A DNA stretch of 64,000 nucleotides from NCBI GenBank assembly GCA_024346835.1, contig AP024866.1, positions 1,612,001-1,676,000 of the forward strand, written 5' to 3'. This document shows, piece after piece, positions 46,404 through 55,975 of this stretch. The DNA is from Vibrio comitans (GTDB lineage: Bacteria > Pseudomonadota > Gammaproteobacteria > Enterobacterales > Vibrionaceae). How positions within the stretch are numbered: the first letter of the stretch is position 1; each line of letters opens with the position of its first letter. Made by a program: the position numbers and the translations under genes. Under the pieces are notes generated by a model. That model saw only the letters and a list, made by a program, of their open reading frames with translations. It ran no database searches and was not told the origin of the DNA.

Positions 46404-47060
46404 TTAACGTTCGCTTTTTAGATGCTGCAGTACATCAATCATCGAAGGAAGAATCTGATGCCCTAGTGCTACTATCTCATCAGTCGGAGAAACAAGATCG
46501 GGAACTTGATACATTTGCAGGTTCGCTGCAATACCCGAACGCACACCATTGTTCGAGTCCTCAAAGCCTAAGCACTGCTGTGGCTCTATATTGAGCCGAC
46601 TTGCAGCCAATAAATAGATCTCCGGATCAGGCTTGCCATGAGTCACTTCACATCCACAAGCCAGAATATCAAAGTATCCCTCTAGTCCAGCCAGCTTAAG
46701 TTTCGTTTTGGCCAAGCTTAACTCTGTCGATGTCGCAACCGCTATTGGTATGTCATTGCCTTTCAGCCAATCAAGAAGCTCCAATACACCCTCTTTAATA
46801 GGGATAGCTTGGTGATGCGTCACATCATGATAATACTCCATCCACACTTTACGCAGTGCTGGATAATCTAAATCATCAGGGTAACCAGCACGGATAGTAC
46901 GCTCTACTCCTTGGGCATTTTGGCCAATAATAGCGAGATACTCAGGCTTCAAAAACTCAAGACCTAGTGTATTGCACGCTTTTTCAAATGCGTTCATACA
47001 CACTCGCTCAGTATCAAGAAGCAATCCATCCATATCAAAAATTGCGGCTTTAAAGGTCAT
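46404..47060 (-). CDS. HAD-family phosphatase, beta-phosphoglucomutase-like
   Basis: A 218-residue HAD hydrolase with all four motifs: FDMDGLLLDTE (nucleophile Asp, residues 8-18), VATSTE (motif II), the Lys of GKPDPEIYLLAA (motif III) and GFEDSNNGVRSGIAA (motif IV acids). The helical cap and the FDMDGLLLDTE start are as in YniC/YcjU/phosphoglucomutase-type sugar phosphatases. The physiological substrate is probably a sugar or nucleotide monophosphate, but it cannot be named from sequence. Confidence 0.92.
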   Translation of the reverse strand: MTFKAAIFDMDGLLLDTERVCMNAFEKACNTLGLEFLKPEYLAIIGQNAQGVERTIRAGYPDDLDYPALRKVWMEYYHDVTHHQAIPIKEGVLELLDWLKGNDIPIAVATSTELSLAKTKLKLAGLEGYFDILACGCEVTHGKPDPEIYLLAASRLNIEPQQCLGFEDSNNGVRSGIAANLQMYQVPDLVSPTDEIVALGHQILPSMIDVLQHLKSER

Positions 47061-47233
47061 AACTCTATCTCGATGATCAGGAAACGAGATACTACTAAAA
47101 TTATTTCATATAGCAACCATCCAAACTGGCCATTGCCCAGGCTATTAAAATTGCCAGCCTCTTCAAATAGCGACCTCAACTAATCAGTGATAACGTAGGC
47201 GTAAGGATTGCAAATTTTGTGGATAGGAAAAAG

Positions 47234-47554
47234 ATGATTCAATGGCCATGTATTTTAAAGTTGGACGGTGATTCAGAGCTCATATATGCCGCTTCAGAGG
47301 ATAAACTAGATGAAAAGTTAGAGGGCCTAATTATGGGAAGTGCTGACTGTTTAATTGATAGCTTTGGCCGAAGTTATGCAATCAGTCCGAAAGACGACAC
47401 GTATCTATTCGAACCAAATGAAGCCTCACTATCGCTTCAATCCGTGACTCAGTTGATTCAAGAACATGAGTTCTCCAAAGCAGAAATGTGTCTGACGAAA
47501 ATTCAATTTATGTCCATTGAAGAAGCCATACAGTCACTTGAGTTCGAAAGTTGA
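47234..47554 (+). CDS. Small DUF4144-like protein
   Basis: A 106-residue acidic cytosolic protein beginning MIQWPCILKLDGDSELIYAA and containing GSADCLIDSFGRSYAI. The pattern looks like the DUF4144 family known mainly from Vibrio, though I hold this loosely. AGGAAAAAG precedes the ATG at 47234; an in-frame GTG upstream is less well supported. Function unknown. Confidence 0.65.
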   Translation: MIQWPCILKLDGDSELIYAASEDKLDEKLEGLIMGSADCLIDSFGRSYAISPKDDTYLFEPNEASLSLQSVTQLIQEHEFSKAEMCLTKIQFMSIEEAIQSLEFES

Positions 47555-47777
47555 CTGGCTTTATAAACCTTCATCCCAAAGAAGGTTATCCCTATTCACC
47601 AATGACGACTTTCAAATCTGGAATATTAGCTTACTGGTTAAAAGTGGGGGTTACATTGACGGCCCTGTTTAAGAAGCGCATTCTTCTAAATCCAAACAGG
47701 ACAAAACGTGCGTTTATTATAAATACAACCCACTAATTGCTTGTTCTGTGTAAAGCATTGATATCGAGGCAGGCAAA

Positions 47778-47981
47778 ATGAACAAAGTTTTTATGCTAGT
47801 TATGGGATTGCTTTTTACCAGTCGTCTGTACGCCAGCATAGCCCCGCACGTTAATGAACTTGAGCATGACGCCCCTATTCTCATTCGCTCGGCACTCATC
47901 GTTGGCGTGACAGGTTATGTTATTTGGATGGTAGTGAAGTACATTAAAAAGAATAAAACTTCTAGTTCCAGTGAACTATAG
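47778..47981 (+). CDS. Small single-helix membrane protein
   Basis: A 67-residue product with an N-terminal hydrophobic signal-like segment (ending RLYA, about residue 20) and a second helix (IRSALIVGVTGYVIWMVVKYI, split near residue 36-55), with a basic and Ser-rich tail. AGGCAGG precedes the ATG. It may be a small inner-membrane protein. No family is recognised. Confidence 0.5.
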   Translation: MNKVFMLVMGLLFTSRLYASIAPHVNELEHDAPILIRSALIVGVTGYVIWMVVKYIKKNKTSSSSEL

Positions 47982-48753
47982 TGAAGTCTTCAACGAGTCA
48001 CCTTTTTATTATCAACGGCATATAAGTTCAAGTTAGCGATAACACTTACAATAAACACAACAACCCTTGAAACCTGCAAGATAACGGTCCTTTATCGAAC
48101 TCGTCATCCGCAACAACCACCTACCAATGAGTCTAGCAAGATACGCACGTCGATTGATGAACCTCACAAGACGCAATATCAAAGAATTCCGTGCACTCTA
48201 AACACACCACCCTGACTAAGAAAACTGGCATGGGCGTATTGAGGTGGTTCGGACTCAAGCGATCAGAAATACCAATAACCATTAGGTTATTCTTGGTTTT
48301 ATAACCCTCTTTAATCTTCATTGGGATGGGCCTCTTTTTTGTAGCTACACTAGTCAGCGGTCACAGAGAATCTACTCGCATTAAAGAGATGTAGGCGAGT
48401 AATTTCTATAGCTCTGTAACTCACATGGGTGATAAGTCAGCTTATTCTACTTTACGGCGTACAGAGTTCCTATGTTGTTAAATTAAGATCATTTATAAAC
48501 CCGATTTATACACGATATTACATCTTTTATAGGTTAAGCCTGCTCTCTACTAAGTCGTGTAATCAACAAGAGTCTGGCCTATTCAAAGAATCCTACGCTG
48601 ACGCACATCCGAGAAAAGGAGTTTAATGCTCAATTCTCTCTCACCTGAATAAAGCTACTCTATACTTCTGGAAATACTTACTCGAAATCTCAGTGTAATA
48701 CTTAAGATGGCCTCATCCAGAGCGCAAAAACATACCTTATCAATGAGCGAAAA
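47982..48753. other. Long stretch without a convincing gene
   Basis: About 770 bp. The longest frames (for example 48133-48321 on the minus strand, cysteine-rich at its end) have no good ribosome site and no recognisable family. I see no tRNA, repeat or strong terminator here. Confidence 0.4.
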
Positions 48754-49755
48754 ATGGATCCATTAACGCAAGGATTGCTTGGGGCTTCAGTGCCCCAGTC
48801 AATTAGTAAAAAACAGCATATTGTTGTCGCTGGTGCATTGGGGTTGCTCGCTGGAATGGCGCCAGATTTAGATGTACTTATTCGTTCATCGAGTGATCCA
48901 TTGCTGTTTTTGCAATTTCATCGACAATTTACCCACTCACTTCTGTTTATCCCTATTGGTAGTCTTATTTGTGCGTTGGTTTTGCATTGGCTTATAGCAA
49001 AAAAACACAACTTTTCGTTTAAACAAAGCTGGGCATATTGCGCCTTAGGCTATGGTACTCACGGGCTACTTGACTCCTGCACCTCATACGGAACCCAGCT
49101 ATTTTGGCCTTTTACCAATGAACGTTTTGCATGGAACACCATCTCAGTTATTGATCCTTTATTCACTCTCCCCCTATTAATTTTGCTTATACTTGCAACG
49201 CTAAAGAAAAGGCCTTTATTAGCACGTGTTGCACTTCTATGGGCCTTAATCTACCTCACCCTTGGGGTAATCCAACGAGACAGAGCAGAAGCGAGTGGAT
49301 TGCAATTAGCCAAAGAGCGGCAGCATGCGCCAGTGCGAATTGAAACAAAGCCTACGTTCGGCAATATCTTACTGTGGAAGGTGATTTACGAAACGGATGA
49401 TCGATATTATGTGGATGCTGTCAGATTGGGCACATCGGTAACAAAGTACTCTGGTGAATCTATCTCCAAACTAAACGTTAATAGAGATTTTCCTTGGCTA
49501 GATCCTAACTCGCAACAAGCAAAAGACATAGAACGCTTTAGACAGTTTTCGAATGATTTCATAGCACAAGATCCTACCGATAAATTCAAAATTATCGATG
49601 TGCGATACTCTATGATACCCAATGAAATTAGAGCACTTTGGAGCATCAACCTATCGCCTTCTGTTGATGCGAGCACACACGTTAAATACACAACCCATCG
49701 CGACAACACTCCAGAATCAAGAAAGCGTTTTGTAAATATGCTAACCGGCGATTAA
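48754..49755 (+). CDS. YdjM/DUF457-type membrane metal-dependent hydrolase
   Basis: A 333-residue inner-membrane protein of the LexA-regulated YdjM family: MDPLTQGLLGAS at the start, AGMAPDLDVLI (metal-binding Asp pair), FHRQFTHSLLFIPIG and YGTHGLLDSCTSYGTQLFWPF, which supply the conserved His/Asp residues. Four to five membrane helices fill the first 185 residues; a soluble C-terminal domain follows. Homologues are called inner-membrane metal-dependent hydrolases with unknown substrate. No LexA box is visible upstream here. Confidence 0.85.
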   Translation: MDPLTQGLLGASVPQSISKKQHIVVAGALGLLAGMAPDLDVLIRSSSDPLLFLQFHRQFTHSLLFIPIGSLICALVLHWLIAKKHNFSFKQSWAYCALGYGTHGLLDSCTSYGTQLFWPFTNERFAWNTISVIDPLFTLPLLILLILATLKKRPLLARVALLWALIYLTLGVIQRDRAEASGLQLAKERQHAPVRIETKPTFGNILLWKVIYETDDRYYVDAVRLGTSVTKYSGESISKLNVNRDFPWLDPNSQQAKDIERFRQFSNDFIAQDPTDKFKIIDVRYSMIPNEIRALWSINLSPSVDASTHVKYTTHRDNTPESRKRFVNMLTGD

Positions 49756-49813
49756 AGTATTTATTCGACACGAAGGTAGGAAGTTAAGCCTGCCCCATCA
49801 AAGAGTGGATTCA

Positions 49814-50197
49814 TTAAAAATCTTTGACTAGCGTTGGCGTATTAGAAAAGAACACCTTTCCAAACAAAGATTTATACTTCCACCCATGGGTTCGCAGATG
49901 CCTTGCCAAACTTTTATTTTCGATGATTGCTACCTCAACGCCTTGGTAGTGGTAAGGATTCCTTTTCACATAATCAATAAACTCAGTAAGAACACCCTGC
50001 CCTCGTACAACAGGATCAAATTTAATCGACACTATTGAAAAGCGTTGACTGCCAATGGGACATCGGACAAAACAATGACCCAATGGATGAGTAATAGTTT
50101 CAGAAAATTCAGGGAATGAGCGGGATTTAAACTCTTTGGATAGTCGGTCGTATTCAACGCATAGCTGGTGAAGCAGTTGCTTTGCTTTTTGATTCAT
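49814..50197 (-). CDS. GNAT-like acetyltransferase domain protein
   Basis: A 127-residue protein starting MNQKAKQLLHQLCVEYDRL. FDPVVRGQGVLTEFIDYVKR has the acetyl-CoA-binding RGxGxxT/A-like core, and VEVAIIENKSLARHLRTHGW the later motif. It is shorter than most GNATs. An upstream in-frame ATG at 50254 exists but lacks a ribosome site. Substrate unknown. Confidence 0.65.
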   Translation of the reverse strand: MNQKAKQLLHQLCVEYDRLSKEFKSRSFPEFSETITHPLGHCFVRCPIGSQRFSIVSIKFDPVVRGQGVLTEFIDYVKRNPYHYQGVEVAIIENKSLARHLRTHGWKYKSLFGKVFFSNTPTLVKDF

Positions 50198-50452
50198 GGC
50201 GGCTTTGTTTAAGGGACCCGTAAAACACCTCAATATTGTAACCACAGGTAGCAATATAAATCGCGGTAAAGTTTTGCTCTAAATCCTTCCTCTTTTTGAG
50301 TGAATTATTCTTTATCTGAAATCCAATCATTATTCATATTACTGAGTTTTATCACTGTAAATGCAGGTGGAAAAACGCCATGATGTGGTAAGTAGCCAAA
50401 GCATTAATTTATAGAAAAGATAATCCTGTTGAAGCAGATTTAGGGGTTAGAA

Positions 50453-50971
50453 ATGAAATCAAAACATATCGGTGAGCTGGTGTTGAGTGAACAACAGATT
50501 CAACAAGGGGTAAAAATTGTCGCAGATAAGCTGAATGAGAAATTCGAAGATGCAGTGGTGATCAGTGTCGTTCCAGGTGGCATCTTATTCACGGCTGATT
50601 TAGTTCGTAGTCTGAGCTTCGATTTAAGTATGGATACTATCTCTTGTCCTCACACACCAGGCGATAGCAACAACACCTCTTCCATCGTATACCACGAGAA
50701 CATTTCAATTCGAGGTAAGGATGTCATCATGATCGACGATGCAATTGAATCTGGTGGCACGATGAAAAGGTTGGTAGAGCATATTTCCAACAACTACGAG
50801 GTTAACTCAATCTCTATCGCAACTTTATTCGTAAAACCAAGCCGAGTAGAGATACCCGTGCCACAGTATTTTGCTTATGAAATGAATAATGATGACTTAC
50901 TCGTTGGATACGGATTGCCCTGGCAAGACAAGCTCAGAAATGTTCCTTACGTCTCTAAATTAGTGAAGTGA
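50453..50971 (+). CDS. Purine-type phosphoribosyltransferase
   Basis: A 172-residue type I PRTase. The PRPP loop reads DVIMIDDAIESGGTM (about residues 95-109), with the conserved acidic pair, and VISVVPGGILFTADLVRSL supplies the PPi loop region. The overall form is like hypoxanthine/guanine phosphoribosyltransferases, and YGLPWQDKLRNVPYV near the end matches the usual GlyxD/E region. It may be a second Hpt-like enzyme; the usual hpt is longer by a few residues and not adjacent to ydiJ in E. coli. GGGGTTAGAA precedes the ATG. Confidence 0.82.
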   Translation: MKSKHIGELVLSEQQIQQGVKIVADKLNEKFEDAVVISVVPGGILFTADLVRSLSFDLSMDTISCPHTPGDSNNTSSIVYHENISIRGKDVIMIDDAIESGGTMKRLVEHISNNYEVNSISIATLFVKPSRVEIPVPQYFAYEMNNDDLLVGYGLPWQDKLRNVPYVSKLVK

Positions 50972-51030
50972 TTAGCAAACCACATAAACAAATCTAAAGG
51001 ATTTGTGTACTTACGATTCTTCAATCAAAA

Positions 51031-51056
51031 AAAGCGAGGTAAAACCTCGCTTTTCT
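51031..51056. terminator. Bidirectional terminator between the PRTase gene and ydiJ
   Basis: AAAGCGAGGT-AAA-ACCTCGCTTTT hairpin with T-rich tails on both strands. Confidence 0.93.
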
Positions 51057-51061
51057 ATTAT

Positions 51062-54000
51062 TTACAGCACTTCCAACAGTGCTTGTAGCGGATGCTTGAC
51101 CACAGTACCTTCAAAGCGTTTCACCTGGCTTCGGCACGAATATCCCGTCACCAAACAACGTTCTATAGGTAAGCGTTCAAAGCTAGGTTTCCAACTTAAT
51201 CCGTAGATATCCTTTGACCATTGCAGTTTATCTGCCTCATGTCCAAAGGTACCAGCCATACCACAACAACCAACAGGCACAGCGGCAAGTGAGGCGCCGA
51301 AGTGAGTAAAAATGGTACCCCACTCTTTTTCAGCATTTGGTAACATGGTTTTCTCTGTACAGTGCGCTAGCAAGTACCAAGGTTCCTGACTGTTATTGTC
51401 ACGAGAAGGAAGTGAATCCAATTGTGGCAGTAGCCATTCATGCACTGTATTTACGGAAAAATCAGGACAATCTTTTTTCAGGGTTTCTCTGTATTCATCG
51501 CGGTAACAAAGCACCAACGCAGGATCTACACCCACCATAGGCATCTTGAGCTTGGCTGCCTCGGCAAGAAACTGTGCGGTATTTTGCGCAGTGTTGGTAA
51601 ATTGCTTTAAAAAGCCTTTGATGTGTTGTGCTTTGCCATTGGGTTTAAACGGAAGCATGACTGGGATGAACCCTAGCTTCACCAGCAACGATACAAAATC
51701 ATCAACGACTTGCGCATCGTAGTAGCTTGTAAACGGGTCTTGCACCACAATCACATGTCGCTGTTTCTGCTCATCGCTTAAGCTTGAAAGCTTTTGATGA
51801 TCGTATTTTTCAACATGTTGACTCTTTAAGCGTTGTTTCAATGTCGGTGAAGATAGCAATGGCGCATCAACATAACCTACCGTTGAAGACACTAATGACT
51901 GGACCCAGCCCGAATCAAGTACTGTATTAACTAATTTTGGTGACAGCGCCATTACCGGAAGCAACGACTCTATATTTGCTACAAAATAGTCCTTTAAAGG
52001 CCTTTGATAGCGAGAGTGATACAAGTTAAGGAATCGCGCTCTAAAGTTTGGCACATCGACCTTGATAGGACACTGAGTTGCACACGCTTTACAGGCTAAA
52101 CAGCCTTGCATTGCCTCATACACTTCATGAGAGAAATCATAATGATGACGCTTATTAAAGCGGTTGGTCATTCGATCTAGCATACTCTTCAAAGACAATG
52201 AGCCTTTGAGTGTTTTACTTTCTAAATCGAGTATATCAACGCCTTGTTCTGATAATTGGCGTAGCCATTCTCGAACGATACCGGCTCTGCCCTTTGGCGA
52301 ATGACGTCTGTCAGCAAGTACCTTCATTGACGGACACATAGGTGAGGCAACATCGTAGTTAAAGCACAAGCCGTTGCCATTACACTCCATCGCGCCATTA
52401 AAGCTATCGCGAACGGTCACAGGGATCTGACGATCAAAATGAGCGCGTTTAACGCCTTTCACTTTCACTAATTCATCATCAGACTCTAGAGGCGTACAGA
52501 TCTTGCCTGGATTCATCTTGTTCAATGGATCAAAAGCACTCTTAACACGGCGCAATTGCTCGAATAAATGCTCACCAAAAAATTCTGGGCCGTATTCAGA
52601 ACGAAAGCCCTTTCCGTGTTCGCCCCACATCAATCCGCCATATTTGGCCACTAGAGCAACCACTTGATCGGAAATTTTATGCATGAGTTCTTCTTGTTTA
52701 GGATCGCACATATCAAGTGCTGGCCTAACATGAAGTACGCCAGCATCGACGTGGCCAAACATGCCGTAACGAAGATTGTGTGCATCTAACAGAGCTCGAA
52801 ATTCGACAATGAAGTCAGCTAGATTCTCAGGAGGTACACAGGTATCTTCGGCAAAAGCAACCGGCTTAGCTGAGCCCTTTGTCGCGCCCAGCAAACCCAC
52901 AGCTTTTTTACGCATCCCATAAATTTTACCGATGCTGCCTAAGTCGCGACAAATCTGGTAGCCAATAATGCCCCCTTCCTCGTTCTCAATCATCGAATCG
53001 AGTCGAGAACAAAGTGCACTAACTTGATCGTCGATTTCGGCAACATCATTACCTGCATACTCAACAATATTAACGCCCAGTAACTCTTGCCCAGGTACTT
53101 CGGTTAATAGGTCGCTTACTGTATGCCAAACAATGTCTTGCTTTGCCAAGTTAAGAACTATTGAATCTATGGTCTCAACAGACAGCGCATTCGCTTCAAC
53201 CATCATAGGTGCCGAGCGTAGCGCTGAATCAAAACTGTCGTACTTGACGTTAACCAACACTCGAGATTTAGGAATCGGTGTTAGATTAAGCTTTGCTCGT
53301 GTAATAAAACCTAACGAACCCTCAGAGCCACATAGCACTCTCTCCGGCAAAAATTCATTGTCCTGTAAGGAGTTCTTTAAATCGTAGCCCGTTAAAAAGC
53401 GGTTCAAAGGTGGGAATCGCTCTTCAATAGCAGCTCGATGCTCTCGGCAGATTCTTTGAGTTTCAGTCACCGCTGATACAGCGAATGTATTCTCTTCAAC
53501 ACTCTTCCACTGCTCGGTATCGAGCACTGAACCATCAGCCAAAACAGCCGTGAGCCCAAGTACATGATCAGAGGTTTTGCCGTAACGTAATGAACCTTGC
53601 CCCGACGCATCGGTATTGATCATACCACCGACAGTTGCACGGTTACTGGTAGAGAGCTCAGGAGAAAAGAAAAAACCGTGCGGTCGAACAAGATCGTTGA
53701 GCTTATCTTTGACCATTCCCGTTTCTACGATCACCCACCCTTCTTCTACATTGATTTCAATCAGTTGATTCAAATGCCTAGAAAGATCGACAACGATATC
53801 TTCGGTCAATGACTGGCCATTGGTACCCGTACCGCCACCACGTGGAGAAAATCGAACAGTATGAAAATCAGGTTCATTACCAAGCTGTGCCAACAATTCG
53901 ACATCTTGCTGGGTTTTAGGGTGCACTACCGCTTGGGGCAGTTGTTGATAAACGCTATTGTCAGTAGCAACAGCTAACCTGCTTGCATACTGAGTTTCGA

Positions 54001-54091
54001 TATCACCCTGGAAGCCTTTTTGTTGCAGCTCCGATAAATAGCGTTCGACGATTGAGTTGATAGAAGAGTCTTGGTTGAGTCTTGGTAACAT
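51062..54091 (-). CDS. ydiJ: FAD/Fe-S D-2-hydroxyacid dehydrogenase, YdiJ family
   Basis: A 1009-residue fusion closely matching E. coli YdiJ from end to end. N-terminal FAD domain: FSPRGGGTGTNGQSL, ELSTSNRATVGGMINTDASG. C-terminal iron-sulfur part: ECNGNGLCFNYDVASPMCPS, CLACKACATQCPIKVDVP, and CCG-type motifs VGCCGMAGTFGHEA and TGYSCRSQVKRFEGT. Enzymes of this group oxidise D-2-hydroxyglutarate or D-lactate; YdiJ homologues have been assigned D-2-hydroxyglutarate dehydrogenase activity. The ATG at 54091 has GCAGGAAG upstream. Monocistronic with its own terminator. Confidence 0.94.
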   Translation of the reverse strand: MLPRLNQDSSINSIVERYLSELQQKGFQGDIETQYASRLAVATDNSVYQQLPQAVVHPKTQQDVELLAQLGNEPDFHTVRFSPRGGGTGTNGQSLTEDIVVDLSRHLNQLIEINVEEGWVIVETGMVKDKLNDLVRPHGFFFSPELSTSNRATVGGMINTDASGQGSLRYGKTSDHVLGLTAVLADGSVLDTEQWKSVEENTFAVSAVTETQRICREHRAAIEERFPPLNRFLTGYDLKNSLQDNEFLPERVLCGSEGSLGFITRAKLNLTPIPKSRVLVNVKYDSFDSALRSAPMMVEANALSVETIDSIVLNLAKQDIVWHTVSDLLTEVPGQELLGVNIVEYAGNDVAEIDDQVSALCSRLDSMIENEEGGIIGYQICRDLGSIGKIYGMRKKAVGLLGATKGSAKPVAFAEDTCVPPENLADFIVEFRALLDAHNLRYGMFGHVDAGVLHVRPALDMCDPKQEELMHKISDQVVALVAKYGGLMWGEHGKGFRSEYGPEFFGEHLFEQLRRVKSAFDPLNKMNPGKICTPLESDDELVKVKGVKRAHFDRQIPVTVRDSFNGAMECNGNGLCFNYDVASPMCPSMKVLADRRHSPKGRAGIVREWLRQLSEQGVDILDLESKTLKGSLSLKSMLDRMTNRFNKRHHYDFSHEVYEAMQGCLACKACATQCPIKVDVPNFRARFLNLYHSRYQRPLKDYFVANIESLLPVMALSPKLVNTVLDSGWVQSLVSSTVGYVDAPLLSSPTLKQRLKSQHVEKYDHQKLSSLSDEQKQRHVIVVQDPFTSYYDAQVVDDFVSLLVKLGFIPVMLPFKPNGKAQHIKGFLKQFTNTAQNTAQFLAEAAKLKMPMVGVDPALVLCYRDEYRETLKKDCPDFSVNTVHEWLLPQLDSLPSRDNNSQEPWYLLAHCTEKTMLPNAEKEWGTIFTHFGASLAAVPVGCCGMAGTFGHEADKLQWSKDIYGLSWKPSFERLPIERCLVTGYSCRSQVKRFEGTVVKHPLQALLEVL

Positions 54092-54282
54092 AATGCTTCC
54101 TGCGATAATCACGCTCTACTCCATTGCGTTCGGCGTGATCTTAATAATTCGTTCGATTTTCTAACACTTTACATGATTTATTCCTGCATAAAAACCACTT
54201 GAGACTATGGTCACAAATTGGGCTTTCAGAGTAGATAAAAAAGGAGTAAAATGTGTCCCCCTTTTGGTCGTACCGAGAAAGC

Positions 54283-54966
54283 ATGAACAAGCAAAAAGCG
54301 TTGAAAAAAATAGCAAAGTGTCTTGAGTTGGGTAATTCAGCCAATGTAAATGAGGCGGCTAATGCCATCAAGATGGCGCACAACCTTATGCTCAAATACG
54401 GTCTTGAAAAAGACGATATTGAGTTCATCAAAATGGGTAAAACTCAATCCTCTCATCTGCTTCCTGCAAACGTAGGCAGTAATATTCTACGAATCATACG
54501 TGGGATTAATACCAGATTTGGTGTTGAGGCTGTGCTACTTAATCACAAGGGCCTGAAGCGTGTAGAGTTTATCGGTGAGGCTGATCGCGCTATCTTCGCT
54601 GCGTTTGCATTCGATGTTGTTTATCGAGAAATGAATGAACACACAGGTAAGTTTAGAAACAGTTTTGCAGGCTCTGGTACTCCTGCTTCTGAGGTGACAA
54701 AGCGTGTGAACTCGTTTTTATCTGGCTGGATAGAAGGCGCCCTAGAAAAGCTGCCTCTTATCGCTCCCGATGACGAGTCTGACAAAAAGATTAAAAATTA
54801 CATCGATAAAGAATTCAAAAATATCGATCGTGAAACCTTTAAAAAGCAACTTCAAGAAGCCATGAAAAATTTAACAGCTGATTATGAAGTGGGACTAAAG
54901 AAAGGAAGAACCTTATCGGTAAGTCGTCCGGTAGAAGGTGCACAAGCAAAAAAATTGCTTAAATAG
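54283..54966 (+). CDS. DUF2786 protein
   Basis: A 227-residue protein beginning MNKQKALKKIAKCLELGNSA, with AHNLMLKYGLEKDDIEF, the DUF2786 signature, near residues 31-47. The C-terminal two thirds are helical and basic. Some relatives occur in phage and mobile DNA; function is unknown. The start is ambiguous: the strong SD AAGGAG at 54241-54246 serves either an 11-codon leader (ATG 54251) or a GTG at 54253 in frame with the gene, which would add ten residues. GAGAAAGC precedes the ATG at 54283. Confidence 0.8.
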   Translation: MNKQKALKKIAKCLELGNSANVNEAANAIKMAHNLMLKYGLEKDDIEFIKMGKTQSSHLLPANVGSNILRIIRGINTRFGVEAVLLNHKGLKRVEFIGEADRAIFAAFAFDVVYREMNEHTGKFRNSFAGSGTPASEVTKRVNSFLSGWIEGALEKLPLIAPDDESDKKIKNYIDKEFKNIDRETFKKQLQEAMKNLTADYEVGLKKGRTLSVSRPVEGAQAKKLLK

Positions 54967-55138
54967 TCTTCAATAAAGCCTGAATGTTACTAAATTAAAC
55001 AAATATTTAACATTTGCGCATTCGTAGTGTAATATTAGGTACCTAACCTTGTAGCGAGGATCGAAATAACGATGCTAGCTTGTCTCGAAGTTAAACAAGG
55101 TAGTATCACATGCAAGTACTTATGGAGTAATTAACGGT

Positions 55139-55330
55139 ATGCAAAAAACTTTCTCACATTGCGATTGGTGTAAAAAATTAGCCTTTGTTGAAAAACTGAC
55201 TTACATGGACGGCTTCGTCAATTCCAGCTGCGACACCTGTAAGCAAACCGCCTTAATCGATGTGAAACGCTACAACCATGAAGAACTCGTCACTCCGCAG
55301 AAAGAGTCTCTAAGCGGACACAGAGCATAA
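55139..55330 (+). CDS. Small zinc-finger-like protein
   Basis: A 63-residue protein with two Cys pairs: CDWCKK near residues 8-13 and CDTCKQ near residues 31-36, the layout of a four-cysteine zinc ribbon. GGAG precedes the ATG, and a strong terminator follows, so it is a compact single-gene unit. No family name is certain. Confidence 0.7.
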   Translation: MQKTFSHCDWCKKLAFVEKLTYMDGFVNSSCDTCKQTALIDVKRYNHEELVTPQKESLSGHRA

Positions 55331-55351
55331 GCTCTTCTAGCAAGATAAACG

Positions 55352-55377
55352 ACCCAGCCTAGCGCTGGGTTTTTTTA
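55352..55377 (+). terminator. Terminator of the zinc-finger gene
   Basis: ACCCAGC-CTAGC-GCTGGGT hairpin followed by seven T residues. Confidence 0.93.
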
Positions 55378-55423
55378 TGCACAAATTTTAATTGTAGAGC
55401 TTGATCTTTAACCTAATCAGTAT

Positions 55424-55443
55424 TACTGTTTATTCATACAGTA
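55424..55443. promoter_or_regulatory. LexA (SOS) box of sulA
   Basis: TACTGTTTATTCATACAGTA has the exact CTG-N10-CAG core with matching outer TA bases. It lies 18 bp upstream of the sulA ATG, inside the promoter, so repression by LexA is expected. Confidence 0.9.
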
Positions 55444-55461
55444 TGTATGGAGATACAGTAA

Positions 55462-55836
55462 ATGCACTTTCAAAACCTGAATAACAGCAGTACTTTAAGT
55501 CTTTCACCTCGCGCCTATCAGCCTTGTAACCTTGAGCGATTGGCTAAAGCATCCTCTGCTCGTAAGTGGATTCTATTTACTGCGCAAACTCACTTGCCTG
55601 AGCTCAAAGACCTTCAAACATACAGTGTAGATTGTGAAAAAATTATTCAGTTAAAGCCTTCAAATAAAAGCAACGAAATGGAAGTCGTCATCAAAGCTAT
55701 CACTTCAGGTAATGCTAGTGCCGTCGTTGCTAGTGGTAACATTGATGCTGTCGCTCAGAAACAACTACAAGAATTAGGTAAAGACCATGATTGTGATGTG
55801 TTTTTCTCAACGTCAAATACTCAATATCTTCACTAA
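55462..55836 (+). CDS. sulA: SOS cell-division inhibitor SulA
   Basis: SulA blocks FtsZ polymerisation after DNA damage. The 124-residue protein is shorter than the E. coli one but matches its FtsZ-binding core: SARKWILFTAQTHLPELKDL, then MEVVIKAITSGNASAVVASG and an acidic tail. A perfect LexA box 18 bp upstream fits SOS control and strongly supports the identity. The gene stands alone. Confidence 0.88.
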   Translation: MHFQNLNNSSTLSLSPRAYQPCNLERLAKASSARKWILFTAQTHLPELKDLQTYSVDCEKIIQLKPSNKSNEMEVVIKAITSGNASAVVASGNIDAVAQKQLQELGKDHDCDVFFSTSNTQYLH

Positions 55837-55856
55837 GTTAACAATAATTTAAGATA

Positions 55857-55879
55857 CCAAAGGGGAAAACTCCCCTTGG
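55857..55879. repeat. Inverted repeat after sulA
   Basis: CCAAAGGGGA and TCCCCTTGG form a hairpin with one bulged base and an AAAC loop. It has no T run. Confidence 0.6.
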
Positions 55880-55891
55880 CAAATGCCTATA

Positions 55892-55907
55892 GCGCAATCG
55901 TTTGCTT
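55892..55907. promoter_or_regulatory. PurR operator of purC
   Basis: GCGCAATCGTTTGCTT matches the PurR consensus in its core, 69 bp before the purC ATG. It is the second PurR box of the window, after the one at purT. Confidence 0.8.
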
Positions 55908-55975
55908 TTCTATTGGAATAGTGAAAATGATCTGTGTATTATTCGCATCAGTATTTGCCCTATTAGGTATAAATT

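Noticed and set aside
47551..47736. 61-codon frame from a TTG overlapping the DUF4144-like stop
   Set aside because: Rare start, no clear ribosome site and no recognisable protein features.
48133..48321. Cysteine-rich 62-codon minus-strand frame
   Set aside because: No ribosome site, no family and no operon context; the cysteines are all near the end and may be chance.
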